A stretch of 64,000 nucleotides of DNA from Roseovarius sp. UBA6217 (GTDB lineage Bacteria > Pseudomonadota > Alphaproteobacteria > Rhodobacterales > Rhodobacteraceae), in NCBI GenBank assembly GCA_002421985.1, contig DISF01000043.1, positions 13,088-77,087 on the forward strand, in the 5' to 3' direction. Positions 47,909-57,463 of the stretch are shown one piece after another. The position numbers were made by a program, and so were the translations under genes. A model generated the notes under the pieces. That model had not been told where the DNA came from, did not search any database, and was given only the letters and a program-made list of their open reading frames with translations. The stretch's first letter is position 1. Every line of letters begins with the position of its first letter.

Positions 47909-49293
47909 TTGGTGATCCGTTCCTTGATAAGGCTCTCGATGGCGCTCAGGTCATTGGCGACCCGCGTCACGCGCTCTTTGCGGTCATACAGGTCCGCCAT
48001 GCGCGCGGGCAAGGGGGGGTGAACACCGCTTGCCTCCTCCACCGCCGCCGGAAATTTCGCCGGATGCGCGGTGGCCAGCGTGATCATCGGCACGCCGGGC
48101 ACGCGTTGCGCCCCGGCCACATGCACGCCGACGGCGGAATGCGGGCACAGCAACTCGCCACTCGCGGCCAGCGTCGCGCGGATCGCGGCGCGGGTCTCGT
48201 CCTCATCCGCGCGCCCCGAATCAAACACCTCGCGCAGGGCCTGCAACGCGCCCTGGCTCACGGTGAATCCGCCCGCCTTCAGCTCCTCCATCACCTGCGC
48301 CACCGCGCGCCCGTCCTGCCCATAGGCATAAAAGAGCGCCCGCTCGAAATTCGAGGACACCTGGATATCCATCGACGGGCTGATCGTCGGGGCCACCCCG
48401 TCGGGGCGATAGGTGCCCGTGCTCAGGCAGCGGTGCAGGATGTCGTTGCGGTTGGTCGCCACCACCAGCCTCTCGATCGGCAGCCCCATCCGGCGCGCGA
48501 TATACCCCGCGAAAATGTCGCCGAAATTGCCCGTGGGCACGGTGAAACTCACCTTTCGATCCGGCGCGCCAAGGCTCACCGCAGCGGTGAAATAATACAC
48601 CACCTGCGCCAGCACCCGCGCCCAGTTGATCGAGTTCACCCCCGCCAGCCGCACCTCGTCGCGGAAGGCGAAATCGTTGAACATGTCCTTCACGCGCGCC
48701 TGCGCATCGTCGAAATGACCGTCAATCGCCAGCGCATGAACATTGGCCTCAACCGGCGTGGTCATCTGCCGCCGCTGCACCTCGGACACGCGGCCATGCG
48801 GATAGAGGATGAACACATCCACCGCCTCCAGCCCCCGAAACGCCTCGATCGCCGCCGAGCCGGTATCGCCGCTCGTCGCGCCGACGATGCACACCCGCCG
48901 CCCCGAGCGTTTGAGAGACGCCTCGAACATCTGCCCGATGAGCTGCATGGCGAAATCCTTGAACGCCAGCGTCGGCCCGTGGAATAGCTCGAGCAGGAAA
49001 TGCCCCGGCGCCAACTGCTTGAGCGGGGCCCGCGCGGCATGGCCGAACCCCGCATAGGCCCGCGCGATGATGCCGCGAAATTCATCCTCGGTGAACGCGC
49101 CGCCAAGATAGGGCCACATCACCCGGAACGCGGCCTCCTCATAGCTCACCCCCTCCAGCGCGCGGATATCATCGGCGCTCATCTGCGGGATGCTCTCGGG
49201 CAGATAGAGCCCGCCATCGCGCGCCAGCCCCGTCAGCATCGCCTCCTCGAATCCCAGAACGGGGGCCTGCCCCCGCGTCGAGATATACCTCAT
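47905..49293 (-). CDS. thrC: Threonine synthase
   Basis: A 462-aa PLP enzyme that converts O-phosphohomoserine to threonine. The start MRYISTRGQAPVLGFEEAML is characteristic; the PLP lysine is in TLAFKDFAMQ, and GATSGDTGSAAIEAF binds the phosphate. PTGNFGDIFAGY is also conserved. The ATG at 49293 overlaps the SURF1 stop by four bases (ATGA). Confidence 0.95.
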   Translation of the reverse strand: MRYISTRGQAPVLGFEEAMLTGLARDGGLYLPESIPQMSADDIRALEGVSYEEAAFRVMWPYLGGAFTEDEFRGIIARAYAGFGHAARAPLKQLAPGHFLLELFHGPTLAFKDFAMQLIGQMFEASLKRSGRRVCIVGATSGDTGSAAIEAFRGLEAVDVFILYPHGRVSEVQRRQMTTPVEANVHALAIDGHFDDAQARVKDMFNDFAFRDEVRLAGVNSINWARVLAQVVYYFTAAVSLGAPDRKVSFTVPTGNFGDIFAGYIARRMGLPIERLVVATNRNDILHRCLSTGTYRPDGVAPTISPSMDIQVSSNFERALFYAYGQDGRAVAQVMEELKAGGFTVSQGALQALREVFDSGRADEDETRAAIRATLAASGELLCPHSAVGVHVAGAQRVPGVPMITLATAHPAKFPAAVEEASGVHPPLPARMADLYDRKERVTRVANDLSAIESLIKERITN

Positions 49294-49973
49294 GTTCCTG
49301 CCCCTTTCGCGGCGCGCCGCTGCCGCCAGATGAAAGCCCCGGTCATCGCCGCCCATATTGCGGCCAGCGAAAACCATGTGATCGCGTAACTCAGGTGATC
49401 GTTCGGGATGTGGCCCGTGTCCACCGGCAACGGTGTCACCCCCGCCTCGGGCGGCGACACCTGCCGCGCCACGATCAAGAGCGGCTCGGTGCCCAACTCC
49501 GCGGCCATCTGCGCGATATCGCGCGCGAACCACATGTTGCCCGCAACATCGTTTTCCGGGGTCGAGCTCAGCCTGTCATCGGGCCAGTGCAGGTTGCCAC
49601 GCACCGTCACCTCACCCTCGGGCTGCGGGATCGCGTCCGCGACCGCGACAAACCCCCGGTCCAGCAGCACGCGTCGCCCGCCCGTCTCGAGCGCGGAGAC
49701 AAGCCGGTATCCCGGCCCCACCTGCTTGCGGCTCACCAGCACCCGCAACGCGCGCCCCCCGATCCGGCCGGTGGCCGCAACCGGCAAGTAACGATCCGCC
49801 CCCGGCGCCACCGCTTCGGGCAGGGCCACCGGCTCTGCCGCGATCCGGGCCTCGATATCGGCGAGCACGCCTTCTTTCCAGGCCAGCCGCTCAATCTGCC
49901 AGCGGCCCAACCCGACAAGCACCGCCACACCGGCGATGCCAAAGATCAACGGCACTAGAACGCGCTTTTTCAT
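49290..49973 (-). CDS. SURF1-family cytochrome oxidase assembly protein
   Basis: A 227-aa protein with a membrane helix at each end (about residues 4-24 and 195-215), the SURF1 topology. Family features are LGRWQIERLAWKEGVL and DRGFVAVADA, then WFARDIAQMA and DHLSYAITWFSLA. It helps insert heme a into subunit I of aa3 oxidase. It is cotranslated with thrC and lies downstream of the ctaE terminator. Confidence 0.9.
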   Translation of the reverse strand: MKKRVLVPLIFGIAGVAVLVGLGRWQIERLAWKEGVLADIEARIAAEPVALPEAVAPGADRYLPVAATGRIGGRALRVLVSRKQVGPGYRLVSALETGGRRVLLDRGFVAVADAIPQPEGEVTVRGNLHWPDDRLSSTPENDVAGNMWFARDIAQMAAELGTEPLLIVARQVSPPEAGVTPLPVDTGHIPNDHLSYAITWFSLAAIWAAMTGAFIWRQRRAAKGAGT

Positions 49974-49993
49974 GATCCGCCTTCAAACGGAAA

Positions 49994-50018
49994 ATGCGGG
50001 GAAGGAAAACCCCCGCAT
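49994..50018 (-). terminator. Intrinsic terminator after ctaE
   Basis: ATGCGGGG/CCCCGCAT forms an 8-base perfect stem, and read leftward it is followed by TTTT. It lies 50 bases past the ctaE stop, so it should separate the cytochrome oxidase genes from surf1-thrC, at least partly. Confidence 0.65.
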
Positions 50019-50067
50019 CTTCATCTTGCCAAAAATACTCAATGTCGGGTGAGGCTCACACCAGCGA

Positions 50068-50868
50068 TCAGCCACCCCAGACGTAGACGGCCGCAAAGAG
50101 AAACAGCCAGACCACGTCGACAAAGTGCCAATACCACGCCGCCGCCTCGAACCCGACATGCTGCTCTGGCGTGAAATGGCCCTTCAGCGTGCGCATCAGG
50201 CAAACGAACAGGAAGATCGTCCCGATCACCACATGCGCGCCGTGAAAGCCGGTGGCCATGAAGAAATTCGCCCCGTAGATATTGCCCGAAAAACCAAAGC
50301 CCGCATGGCTGTATTCATAGGCCTGGAACACGGTAAAGATCGCGCCCAGAGCAATCGCGAGGGTCAGGCCCCATTTCATGTCCTGCCGGTTGTTCTCATG
50401 GACCAGCGCGTGATGCGCCCAGGTGGCCGCGCAGCCCGAACAGAGCAGGATCAGCGTGTTGATGAGCGGCAGGTGCCACGGGTCAAACGTCTCGATCCCC
50501 GCAGGCGGCCATACCCCGTCAACCATCGGAGAGTTTTCGCCCATCGGATACATGGCGTGCTTGAAAAAGCTCCAGAACCAGGCGGCGAAAAACATCACCT
50601 CGGACATGATGAACATGATAAAGCCGTAACGCAGCCCGATCCGCACCACCGGGGTATGATCGCCGGTCTGCCCCTCATGGACGACATCCGACCACCAGCC
50701 GAACATCACGTAAAGCACGCCGATCACCCCGGCGAGGAACATCCACGGCCCCTTGTCGTGAAAGAACAGCACCGCCCCGAACAGCATGACAAACCCCGCC
50801 AGCGCGCCCAGAAGCGGCCAGAGGGAGGGGGGCAGGATGTGGTAATCGTGGTTCTTGGTATGTGCCAT
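50068..50868 (-). CDS. ctaE: Cytochrome c oxidase subunit III
   Basis: A 266-aa seven-helix subunit of aa3-type oxidase. [20 protein letters not shown] begins it, with the family segment [20 protein letters not shown] containing the conserved Glu, and [14 protein letters not shown] and [20 protein letters not shown] at the end. Part of the ctaC-cyoE-orf-ctaG-ctaE cluster. Subunit I (ctaD) is not in the window. Confidence 0.95.
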   Translation of the reverse strand: MAHTKNHDYHILPPSLWPLLGALAGFVMLFGAVLFFHDKGPWMFLAGVIGVLYVMFGWWSDVVHEGQTGDHTPVVRIGLRYGFIMFIMSEVMFFAAWFWSFFKHAMYPMGENSPMVDGVWPPAGIETFDPWHLPLINTLILLCSGCAATWAHHALVHENNRQDMKWGLTLAIALGAIFTVFQAYEYSHAGFGFSGNIYGANFFMATGFHGAHVVIGTIFLFVCLMRTLKGHFTPEQHVGFEAAAWYWHFVDVVWLFLFAAVYVWGG

Positions 50869-50893
50869 TTTGGTCTTTTCCCTCGTCGCAGGC

Positions 50894-51475
50894 TCAGTTC
50901 AGCGTTTTGCCGGTTTTTGCGACCGGCGCAAGGGCCGCGTGGCTCTCGGGCAGGTCAATTTCGTGGAACGTATAGGACAGCGTGATCGTGTGGACATATT
51001 GCCCCTCGCGGTCATCCACGATCGCGGGATCGACATAGAATGTCACCGGCATCTGCACCCGCTCGCCGGGTTGCAGCACCTGTTCGGTGAAGCAAAAACA
51101 GTCGATCTTGGTAAAAAAGCTACCGGCCTCGTAGGGCACGACGTTATAATTGGCGCGCCCTGCCACGGGCCGGTCGGTGGGGTTGTAGGCCTCGTAAAAC
51201 GCAAGCCCCGTCTCGCCGATGCGGATCTCCATCTGCCGCGCAACGGGCTTGAACTCCCACGGCATCCCGCGATCGCGGGATGCGTCGAAGCGCACAGTGA
51301 TGGTCTGGTCGAGCACCTTGTCGCTGCCCGCCTCGGCCACCCCGGTCACGCCGCCGAACCCCGTGACCCGGCAGAACCAGTCATAGAACGGGACCGACGC
51401 CCATGCCAGCCCGCCCATGAGCACCACCACGCCGACAAGCTGCACCAGGGTTCTGGTTTTCGGATCGAGTGCCAT
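50894..51475 (-). CDS. ctaG: Cytochrome c oxidase assembly protein CtaG/Cox11
   Basis: A 193-aa copper chaperone for the CuB centre. One N-terminal membrane anchor (about residues 11-32) precedes a periplasmic beta domain with the copper cysteines in [16 protein letters not shown], the invariant Cox11 motif. The ATG overlaps the small upstream ORF stop by one base (TGATG). Confidence 0.94.
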   Translation of the reverse strand: MALDPKTRTLVQLVGVVVLMGGLAWASVPFYDWFCRVTGFGGVTGVAEAGSDKVLDQTITVRFDASRDRGMPWEFKPVARQMEIRIGETGLAFYEAYNPTDRPVAGRANYNVVPYEAGSFFTKIDCFCFTEQVLQPGERVQMPVTFYVDPAIVDDREGQYVHTITLSYTFHEIDLPESHAALAPVAKTGKTLN

Positions 51476-51657
51476 CAGTTCCCCTTCCCTTGCGGTGCCT
51501 GCTGCCCTTGCGGCGTGCGCACCGCGAAGCCCTCGTTCGTGACCTTGGCGATGGTAAGGCCAAAGACCAGCGCCACGAATCCCGCCAGCACAAGGCCAAG
51601 CCCCAGATTGCGCCCGAACCGCCGCTTGTGCAGCTCATGTTCCTCACGAAAGCTCAT
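51475..51657 (-). CDS. Small membrane protein of the cta cluster
   Basis: A 60-aa single-span protein [20 protein letters not shown] followed by a hydrophobic helix and a short tail QQAPQGKGN. Its position between cyoE and ctaG, with overlaps on both sides, is a known arrangement in Rhodobacteraceae. Its exact role is unclear; an accessory role in oxidase assembly is likely from context. Confidence 0.75.
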   Translation of the reverse strand: MSFREEHELHKRRFGRNLGLGLVLAGFVALVFGLTIAKVTNEGFAVRTPQGQQAPQGKGN

Positions 51658-52601
51658 GCCCAGCCCGCCAGTCCCAATCCGCGCAGCGCCGCCTCGGCCA
51701 GAATGGCGGTGAAATGAGCGAACAGATACCACAGCGACAGCCGGAAGGCGCGCCGTTCCACCCGGTAATTATCGGCTTCGGCCATGGCCTCGTCGCGCCG
51801 CCAGATCGCCACCGCGTCGCGCAGGAAGAGCGCGTTGAACACCACCGCAACAGCGAGGTAAACCGGCCCGCCGATCCCGGTAAACGCCGCACCCACAGCC
51901 ATCACAGCAAGAATCACCGTGTAGGCGAGGATATGCACCCGCGTCGCGCGCTGCCCATGGGTCACGGTCAGCATCGGCACGCCCGCATTGTCATAATCGC
52001 CCCGCATGACCAGCGCCAGCGCCCAGAAATGCGGCGGCGTCCACATGAAAATGAGCGCGAACATCAACACCGATTCAATGCTCACCGTGCCCGTCGCCGC
52101 CGCCCAGCCGATCATCGGCGGAAACGCCCCCGCCGCGCCGCCGATGACGATATTCTGCGGCGTCCAGCGTTTCAGGCCAATGGTGTAGATCACCACGTAG
52201 AAAAAGATGGTGAAGGCGAGGAGCGCGGCGGCCAGCGCATTGGTGGCCAGCCACAGCATCACCACCGACATCACCGCCAGCGTGACCCCGAAGGCAAACG
52301 CCTCGTCGCGCGTCACCCGGCCGGAGGGGATCGGCCGCTTGCGCGTCCGCTTCATCAACGCGTCGATATCGGATTCCCACCACATGTTGAGCGCGCCCGA
52401 GGCCCCGCCCCCCACAGCGATGAAGAGGATCGCCGCAAGCCCCACCACCGGATGCACCGCCACCGGCGCCGCCAGAAGGCCCACCAGCGCCGTGAACACC
52501 ACAAGCGTCATGACACGCGGCTTGAGCAGCGCAAAGAAATCGCCAAACCCCGCCTCGCCGGGTTGCGTGGTGCTGGCACTGTGAAGGCTTGCGTCGCTCA
52601 T
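51654..52601 (-). CDS. cyoE: Protoheme IX farnesyltransferase (heme O synthase)
   Basis: A 315-aa polytopic prenyltransferase attaching farnesyl to heme b. The first metal/prenyl motif is [20 protein letters not shown]; the second is in [38 protein letters not shown] first helix. Also known as ctaB in this context. Overlaps the small ORF by four bases. Confidence 0.95.
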   Translation of the reverse strand: MSDASLHSASTTQPGEAGFGDFFALLKPRVMTLVVFTALVGLLAAPVAVHPVVGLAAILFIAVGGGASGALNMWWESDIDALMKRTRKRPIPSGRVTRDEAFAFGVTLAVMSVVMLWLATNALAAALLAFTIFFYVVIYTIGLKRWTPQNIVIGGAAGAFPPMIGWAAATGTVSIESVLMFALIFMWTPPHFWALALVMRGDYDNAGVPMLTVTHGQRATRVHILAYTVILAVMAVGAAFTGIGGPVYLAVAVVFNALFLRDAVAIWRRDEAMAEADNYRVERRAFRLSLWYLFAHFTAILAEAALRGLGLAGWA

Positions 52602-52670
52602 GGTGATAAGGCTCTTTGGTTCGTCGTTTCAGGGCCGCCAGGGGGCCGGGGCGCGCCCGGCCCGGCGCAC

Positions 52671-53558
52671 TCAGTCAGCAGCGGCGACCTGCACCCCGCC
52701 CGAAAGGGTGGACGGATCGCCCGCATATTCCTCGATCGCACCTTCAAGCCATGCGGCATAGTCCGCCTCGCTCACCACCTTGACGGTGATCGGCATATAG
52801 GCATGGGCCTGCCCGCACAACTCCGAGCACTGGCCGAAATAGATGCCTTCCTTCTCGGCCTTGAACCAAAGCTGCGCCAGACGCCCCGGCACCGCGTCCT
52901 GCTTTACACCAAAGGCCGGGATCGTCCAGCTATGGATCACGTCCGCGCCGGTCACGGTCATCACCACGACCTTGTTGACCGGCACGACCACGGCGGTATC
53001 CGTGGCCAGCAGGAATTCGTCGCGGCTATAGCCCGCGTCGACAAGTTGCGCCTCCACCTCGGGCGTCAAGCGATTGTCGCCCCCCGTCGCGGGCGCGCCG
53101 ATCATGTAACTGTCGAACCCGAAATCGTGATCGGTGTATTCATAGCCCCAATACCACTGATAGCCGGTCACCTTGATGTTGATCTCGCCCTCGGGGATCT
53201 CCTGCTGCTTGAACAGGATCGGCAGCGAATTCGCACCGATGAACACAAGGATCAGGATCGGCACGATGGTCCAGGCAATCTCGACCGGCGTGTTATGGGT
53301 GAATTTCGCAGGCGTCGGATTGGCGCGCCGGTTGTAGCGCACGATTACATAGACAAGCAGCGCCGTCACAAACAGCGTGATCGCGATGATGATAACGTTG
53401 ATCGCCCCGTCAAGCCATTGCAAATCGCGGGCAAGCTCGGTTCCGGCGGGCTGAAACCCGGTTTTGCCCGCGACGGGCGCACCCACAAGCTCTTGCGCAC
53501 GCGCAGGAAGGGCGAGGATGGCGGCCATGACGGCCATGAGGCTGGGGGTAAATCGCAT
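52671..53558 (-). CDS. ctaC: Cytochrome c oxidase subunit II
   Basis: A 295-aa subunit carrying the CuA centre. A signal peptide ending PARAQ, two membrane helices (around 55-75 and 95-115) and the CuA motif [16 protein letters not shown] (C-x3-C-x3-H) near residue 240 are intact. YQWYWGYEY is the aromatic electron-entry patch. It is separated from cyoE by a 69-base gap. Upstream lies an FNR box. Confidence 0.95.
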   Translation of the reverse strand: MRFTPSLMAVMAAILALPARAQELVGAPVAGKTGFQPAGTELARDLQWLDGAINVIIIAITLFVTALLVYVIVRYNRRANPTPAKFTHNTPVEIAWTIVPILILVFIGANSLPILFKQQEIPEGEINIKVTGYQWYWGYEYTDHDFGFDSYMIGAPATGGDNRLTPEVEAQLVDAGYSRDEFLLATDTAVVVPVNKVVVMTVTGADVIHSWTIPAFGVKQDAVPGRLAQLWFKAEKEGIYFGQCSELCGQAHAYMPITVKVVSEADYAAWLEGAIEEYAGDPSTLSGGVQVAAAD

Positions 53559-53720
53559 TTGGCACCCTGGTCGGTTGAGCGGTTTCGGTTGAAGCGGTTC
53601 ACGCCCTTGCCCCGCCCCTGCGGGCCGGGCTACAGCGGAAGGCCGTTGTCTTGATCTACTCTAAAACCATATTCTGACAGAGACGACAAGAAAGAGCATT
53701 GCGGCAAACGGACGCTTTTT

Positions 53721-53734
53721 TTGATACAGATCAA
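53721..53734. promoter_or_regulatory. Perfect FNR/FnrL box
   Basis: TTGAT-ACAG-ATCAA is a perfect FNR consensus dyad. It lies in the 220-base divergent region between ctaC (minus) and tldD (plus), 45 bases upstream of the tldD ATG and about 160 bases upstream of ctaC. Oxygen control of the oxidase operon by FnrL would make sense; action on tldD by position cannot be excluded. Confidence 0.7.
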
Positions 53735-53778
53735 GCTGCGCCCATCCGCCGCACAGACCCCATACAGGACAAAACCCC

Positions 53779-55200
53779 ATGAGCGATACCCGATTCCGCC
53801 CGTTTGACACGCTGATCGACCGCGACACGGCGCTGCGGCATTTGCGCGCGGCCACCCTTGGGGCAGATGATGGCGAACTGTTTCTCGAGCGCCGCCGCGC
53901 CGAGGCGCTGAGCTTTGATGACGGGCGGCTTCGCGCCGCCTCCTATGACGCGTCCGAGGGGTTCGGCCTGCGCGCCGTGCAGGGCGAGGTGACGGGCTAC
54001 GCCCATTCCTCCGAGGTGACCGAGGCGGCGCTGAAACGCGCGGTCGAGACCGCGCGCCTTGCCGTGGGCGCGGGCGGTGCCACGCTCGCCGCTGGCCCTG
54101 CCCCCACCAACCGCCACCTCTATACCGACGAGGATCCCATCGCCGGGGCCGCCTTCCCGGTCAAGATCGAGACATTGCGCGAGATCGACGCCTTCGCGCG
54201 CGCGCTCGATCCGCGGGTGGTGCAGGTCACCGCCTCGCTTGCCGCCTCATTGCAGGAGGTGGTGATCCTGCGCCCCGACGGTCAGGAATTGCGCGACACC
54301 CGCCCGATGACCCGGCTCAATGTCGCCGTCATCGTCGAAGAGAACGGCCGCCGCGAACAGGGCAGCGCCGGGGGCGGCGGGCGCGTGGGCCTCACCGGCC
54401 TCATCGACCCCGCCGACTGGCAGGCCAAGACCCGCGAGGCGCTGCGCGTGGCGCTGGTGAACCTTTCCGCCGAGGACGCGCCCGCCGGCATGATGGATGT
54501 GGTGCTTGGCCCCGGCTGGCCCGGCATCCTCCTGCACGAGGCCATCGGCCACGGGCTCGAGGGTGATTTCAACCGCAAGGGAAGCTCCGCCTTCGCCGGT
54601 CTGATGGGCCAACGCATCGCAGCCCCCGGCGTCACCGTTCTGGATGACGGCACCATCCCCGACCGGCGCGGCTCGCTCACCTTTGATGACGAAGGCACGC
54701 CCTCGGCGCGCAACGTGCTGATCGAGGACGGCATCCTTGTGGGCTTCATGCAGGACCGCCAGAACGCCCGCCTGATGGGCGTGGCCCCCACCGGCAACGG
54801 CCGCCGGGAAAGCTATGCCCACGCCCCCATGCCGCGCATGACCAACACCTATATGCTGGGCGGCGACGCGCGCCCCGGCGATCTGGTGGCAGAGCTGAAG
54901 GACGGCATCTACGCCGTGGGGTTCGGCGGCGGGCAGGTCGACATCACCAATGGCAAATTCGTCTTCTCCTGCACCGAGGCCTACCGTGTGAAGAACGGCA
55001 AGGTGGGTGCCCCGGTCAAAGGTGCCACCCTCATCGGCGACGGCGCCACCGCCCTCAAGCGCATCCGGGGGCTCGCCAACGACATGGCGCTTGATCCGGG
55101 CATGGGCAATTGCGGCAAACAGGGCCAATGGGTGCCCGTGGGCGTGGGCCAGCCCACGGTTCTGATCGGCGGGCTGACGGTGGGAGGATCGGCGGTGTAG
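53779..55200 (+). CDS. tldD: Metalloprotease TldD
   Basis: A 473-aa TldD-type zinc protease that works with TldE/PmbA in peptide maturation and CcdA degradation. The metal motif is LLHEAIGHGLEGD (HExxxH) near residue 255. MPRMTNTYMLGGDARPGDL and GQVDITNGKFVFSCTEAY are conserved. Its partner tldE is not in this window. It is the last gene of the conserved GC-rich core before the AT-richer region. Confidence 0.93.
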   Translation: MSDTRFRPFDTLIDRDTALRHLRAATLGADDGELFLERRRAEALSFDDGRLRAASYDASEGFGLRAVQGEVTGYAHSSEVTEAALKRAVETARLAVGAGGATLAAGPAPTNRHLYTDEDPIAGAAFPVKIETLREIDAFARALDPRVVQVTASLAASLQEVVILRPDGQELRDTRPMTRLNVAVIVEENGRREQGSAGGGGRVGLTGLIDPADWQAKTREALRVALVNLSAEDAPAGMMDVVLGPGWPGILLHEAIGHGLEGDFNRKGSSAFAGLMGQRIAAPGVTVLDDGTIPDRRGSLTFDDEGTPSARNVLIEDGILVGFMQDRQNARLMGVAPTGNGRRESYAHAPMPRMTNTYMLGGDARPGDLVAELKDGIYAVGFGGGQVDITNGKFVFSCTEAYRVKNGKVGAPVKGATLIGDGATALKRIRGLANDMALDPGMGNCGKQGQWVPVGVGQPTVLIGGLTVGGSAV

Positions 55201-55274
55201 GGGGGCGGTTCCTGCAAGTAGGGAAATTTAGACACATCTCCCCCTGCCTCTTAAATCAATTGCTCAAAAGTCAC

Positions 55275-55298
55275 GTGCGCTTAAGGGAGTTAGCGCAC
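55275..55298. terminator. Hairpin downstream of the 31-codon ORF
   Basis: GTGCGCT/AGCGCAC is a perfect 7-base stem with a 10-base loop, lying 6 bases past the small ORF stop on the minus strand, and read leftward it is followed by a TTTT after a few bases. A plausible terminator for the small gene. Confidence 0.4.
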
Positions 55299-55304
55299 TA
55301 TGAT

Positions 55305-55400
55305 TCAGTCGTTTTTCTGGTCGAACAAGCGGGCGATGAAATGCCAAACGGCACTCGCCAACAAGCTCCCGAGAAAGCCGATCAGAAGGCTTTCCAGCAT
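55305..55400 (-). CDS. 31-aa hydrophobic membrane peptide
   Basis: The ATG at 55400 is preceded by AAAGGA at proper distance. The product MLESLLIGFLGSLLASAVW plus HFIARLFDQKND has one membrane helix (about residues 4-21) and a charged tail. Length, helix and tail recall type I toxins or other small membrane peptides, but no known family is recognised. The minus-strand leader (55401-55525) folds into a hairpin with AAACCC/GGGTTT arms and contains a TTGACA box (55516-55511). Confidence 0.55.
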   Translation of the reverse strand: MLESLLIGFLGSLLASAVWHFIARLFDQKND

Positions 55401-55524
55401 CGCTGTCCTTTGGAATTTAAGTGGCCTACGAAGGTCTGAAAAACCCTAGGTTTCCCATGGGGTTTATTAAGGCACACTCCGAGAACGGTAAAGTTACAGC
55501 CTCTAAGGCTTGTCAATCGGCAAC

Positions 55525-55550
55525 AAAAAACCCACCATCTTTTGGTGGGT
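55525..55550 (-). terminator. Intrinsic terminator, minus strand
   Basis: ACCCACCA/TGGTGGGT (55530-55537 with 55543-55550) is a perfect 8-base stem. Read leftward it is followed by TTTTTT, a textbook terminator. No minus-strand gene is known to its right within 300 bases, so it may end a small RNA. Confidence 0.65.
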
Positions 55551-55784
55551 GCAGCTCTGCCGATAAGTATGTGTAGACCGATATTTAATGACCGTCAATA
55601 TCACAAACGGTAACATTCGGACTCAGTTGCTATACCACAGCTACGCTGCAAACTGGCATCTCGCCGGAGCCATCATCGCATCAAGATGAATGTCCACGGA
55701 CCCTAGAACAATACTTCAATATATTGTCCCCCCGATCAACACCGGAGACCGTATCGCTATGCGTTTCCGCGCCCTGTCGTCCGG

Positions 55785-55807
55785 CCCCGTTCACGGGGGT
55801 TTTGTTT
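55785..55807 (+). terminator. Intrinsic terminator, plus strand
   Basis: CCCCG-TTCA-CGGGG followed by GTTTTGTTTG. It is on the plus strand just upstream of the AraC gene, and terminates whatever comes from the left; tldD ends 585 bases earlier, so an unknown short transcript may end here. Confidence 0.6.
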
Positions 55808-55894
55808 GACATTCCGGGCGTCAGCATCCTAAACTAGCCCGACGTTCTCGCAGTTTATCCTGTTCCGTATCGGCCCGGAGTGATTTCGCAGACA

Positions 55895-56857
55895 ATGTCC
55901 GCCGTTTCTTACTTTCAATCGAAAGATTACAGAAAAGGGGACCGCCTTGCTGCGTTGCACGATGTCTATGCTTCGGTTGAACGGGTGAGTATCGACGTTC
56001 TCGGCGACGATGCGCCCTATTTCAGCGTCGCGACCCGGCATCTGCCCGACATATCGCTGCTCGATGCGACGATCTCACCGATGTCGCCGCAAAGGACGCG
56101 CGCGCAGGCAGGCGATGGCAAGGACGATCTGGTCTTTGCCTTCATCGAGAGCGGAAAGGTGAGTTTCGATCCGCAGGGCGGGCGGGCGTTCGAGCTGAAA
56201 GGCGGTGACGCCTATCTCGGGCTCAATACGCGCGCTTCCCGCCATACACTCGTCGGCGAACCGCGATTCTTCGACATCACGATCCCGCGCGCCGTGCTCG
56301 ACCCCCGCGTCAGGGTGCGCGATTATGCGGCCATCGGCAAACTCGTGCCCAGCCCGGCGCTGACGTTGCTCAAGCTCTATGCACAGGCGATCATGCAAGC
56401 CGACGCCATGCTGGACGAGGCGCTGGCGCGCAGGAGTGCGGACCACCTGCTCGACCTGGCGGCGCTTGCGCTCGGCGCGCGCAAGGATGATGCCGAAGAG
56501 GCGTCCCGCAACGGCCTCGCCGTTGCACGGCTCGCCTCGATCAAGTCCGACATCCGCAAGCATCTGGCCGAAAACTGGCTGAGCCTTGACGAGATGGCGC
56601 GCCGGCATGGGATTTCGCCGCAATATCTGCGGTCGCTGTTCTACAAGGACGGCACCAGCTTCACCGACTTCGTGCGCACCGAGCGCCTCGAACGCGCCCA
56701 TGCCATGCTGACCGATGCCGGACGGGCGCAGACCCGGATCAGCGAGATCGCCTATGCCTGCGGGTTCGGCGACCTGTCGCATTTCAACAAGTGCTTCCGC
56801 CAGCGCTTCGCCATGCCGCCTTCCGAAGCACGCGCCGTCGCGCTTGACGAGCGTTAA
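55895..56857 (+). CDS. AraC-family transcriptional regulator
   Basis: A 320-aa regulator. The N-terminal 170 residues form a cupin-like sensor (VFAFIESGKVSFDPQGGRAF). The C-terminal double HTH covers about residues 205-315 with LSLDEMARRHGISPQYLRSL and ISEIAYACGFGDLSHFNKCF, the AraC signature. ATG at 55895; a GTG at 55880 is an alternative. GC content is below that of the upstream genes, consistent with transfer. It may regulate the downstream autotransporter set. Confidence 0.85.
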   Translation: MSAVSYFQSKDYRKGDRLAALHDVYASVERVSIDVLGDDAPYFSVATRHLPDISLLDATISPMSPQRTRAQAGDGKDDLVFAFIESGKVSFDPQGGRAFELKGGDAYLGLNTRASRHTLVGEPRFFDITIPRAVLDPRVRVRDYAAIGKLVPSPALTLLKLYAQAIMQADAMLDEALARRSADHLLDLAALALGARKDDAEEASRNGLAVARLASIKSDIRKHLAENWLSLDEMARRHGISPQYLRSLFYKDGTSFTDFVRTERLERAHAMLTDAGRAQTRISEIAYACGFGDLSHFNKCFRQRFAMPPSEARAVALDER

Positions 56858-57011
56858 AGCGAGCCGGGTTCCGCCCGGAGTAGCTGTTTCCCCAAGCCCT
56901 CTGCCCAAGCCAGTCCCGATATGCCCGGCTATAGAATCGGCCAACGGGCGTTGGGGGACTTTTCTTTGGCATGGCAGGCAAATACATCGAAAATCTTGCG
57001 GGTCCGCGATC

Positions 57012-57236
57012 ATGATCACGCGGACATCGCAGATCAAGCTATCCGTCCGCCAGGTTCAGTGCCTCGCCCTGATCGCGCGGGGGCTCACCGATCCGGCCAT
57101 CGCCGGGGCGCTTTCGATTTCCGAGACGACGGTGCGCTATCACGTCGATCAGGCGCGGCGGAAGCTGGGCGCGACGACACGCGCGCACGCCGTGGCGCTG
57201 GCGATCGCCAACGGGCTGGTCGAGGCGGAGCCATGA
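57012..57236 (+). CDS. Minimal LuxR-type HTH protein
   Basis: A 74-aa protein that is only a GerE/LuxR HTH domain: SVRQVQCLALIARGLTDPAI followed by ALSISETTVRYHVDQARRKL. No receiver or signal-binding domain. Such short HTH proteins act as response partners or adaptors. Its stop overlaps the next ATG (ATGA), so it is coupled to the next small ORF. Confidence 0.75.
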   Translation: MITRTSQIKLSVRQVQCLALIARGLTDPAIAGALSISETTVRYHVDQARRKLGATTRAHAVALAIANGLVEAEP

Positions 57237-57463
57237 TTCGGATGCGGGACATATTCCATCGCCTCCTATCGTTGCCTCTTCACCACACTGGTGGAGATTT
57301 CGCCCAAAACCCTCTCGGAAACGAGGGGGCTTCGGCCGGAACCAAGACGCTTTCGCATCTCGCGACCCCGCCGCTCCGCCTTTATCATATCGAATGGGAT
57401 CAGCTTTTGGCAGCCGCGCCGATGGGCAGCGCAAGCGGCGAACTGGCTCAGGGGGACGCATGA
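57233..57463 (+). CDS. Small ORF, 76 aa, unknown
   Basis: Begins MIRMRDIFHRLLSLPLHHTG and ends in a low-complexity tail GSASGELAQGDA. It is joined by ATGA to the HTH gene and by ATGA to the next ORF, which supports it as real, but its composition is not strongly protein-like and the region could also be a promoter with hairpins (CCCTC/GAGGG near 57320). No family recognised. Confidence 0.4.
   Translation: MIRMRDIFHRLLSLPLHHTGGDFAQNPLGNEGASAGTKTLSHLATPPLRLYHIEWDQLLAAAPMGSASGELAQGDA

Larger units (their letters stand above)
55401..55879. other. AT-richer gene-free region between tldD and the AraC gene
   Basis: About 480 bases of lower GC than the flanks. It holds the small-peptide leader, the two intrinsic terminators at 55525-55550 and 55785-55807 in opposite directions, and a stretch AATGTCCACGGACCC (55690-55704) followed by CTAG that resembles an IS5-type end. 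No further gene with a ribosome site was found, but transcripts from either strand seem to end here, so an unrecognised small RNA is possible. Confidence 0.45.

Noticed and set aside
51714..53654. Long frame opposite cyoE and ctaC
   Set aside because: Antisense to two certain genes and spans their intergenic gap with no ribosome site or protein-like composition.
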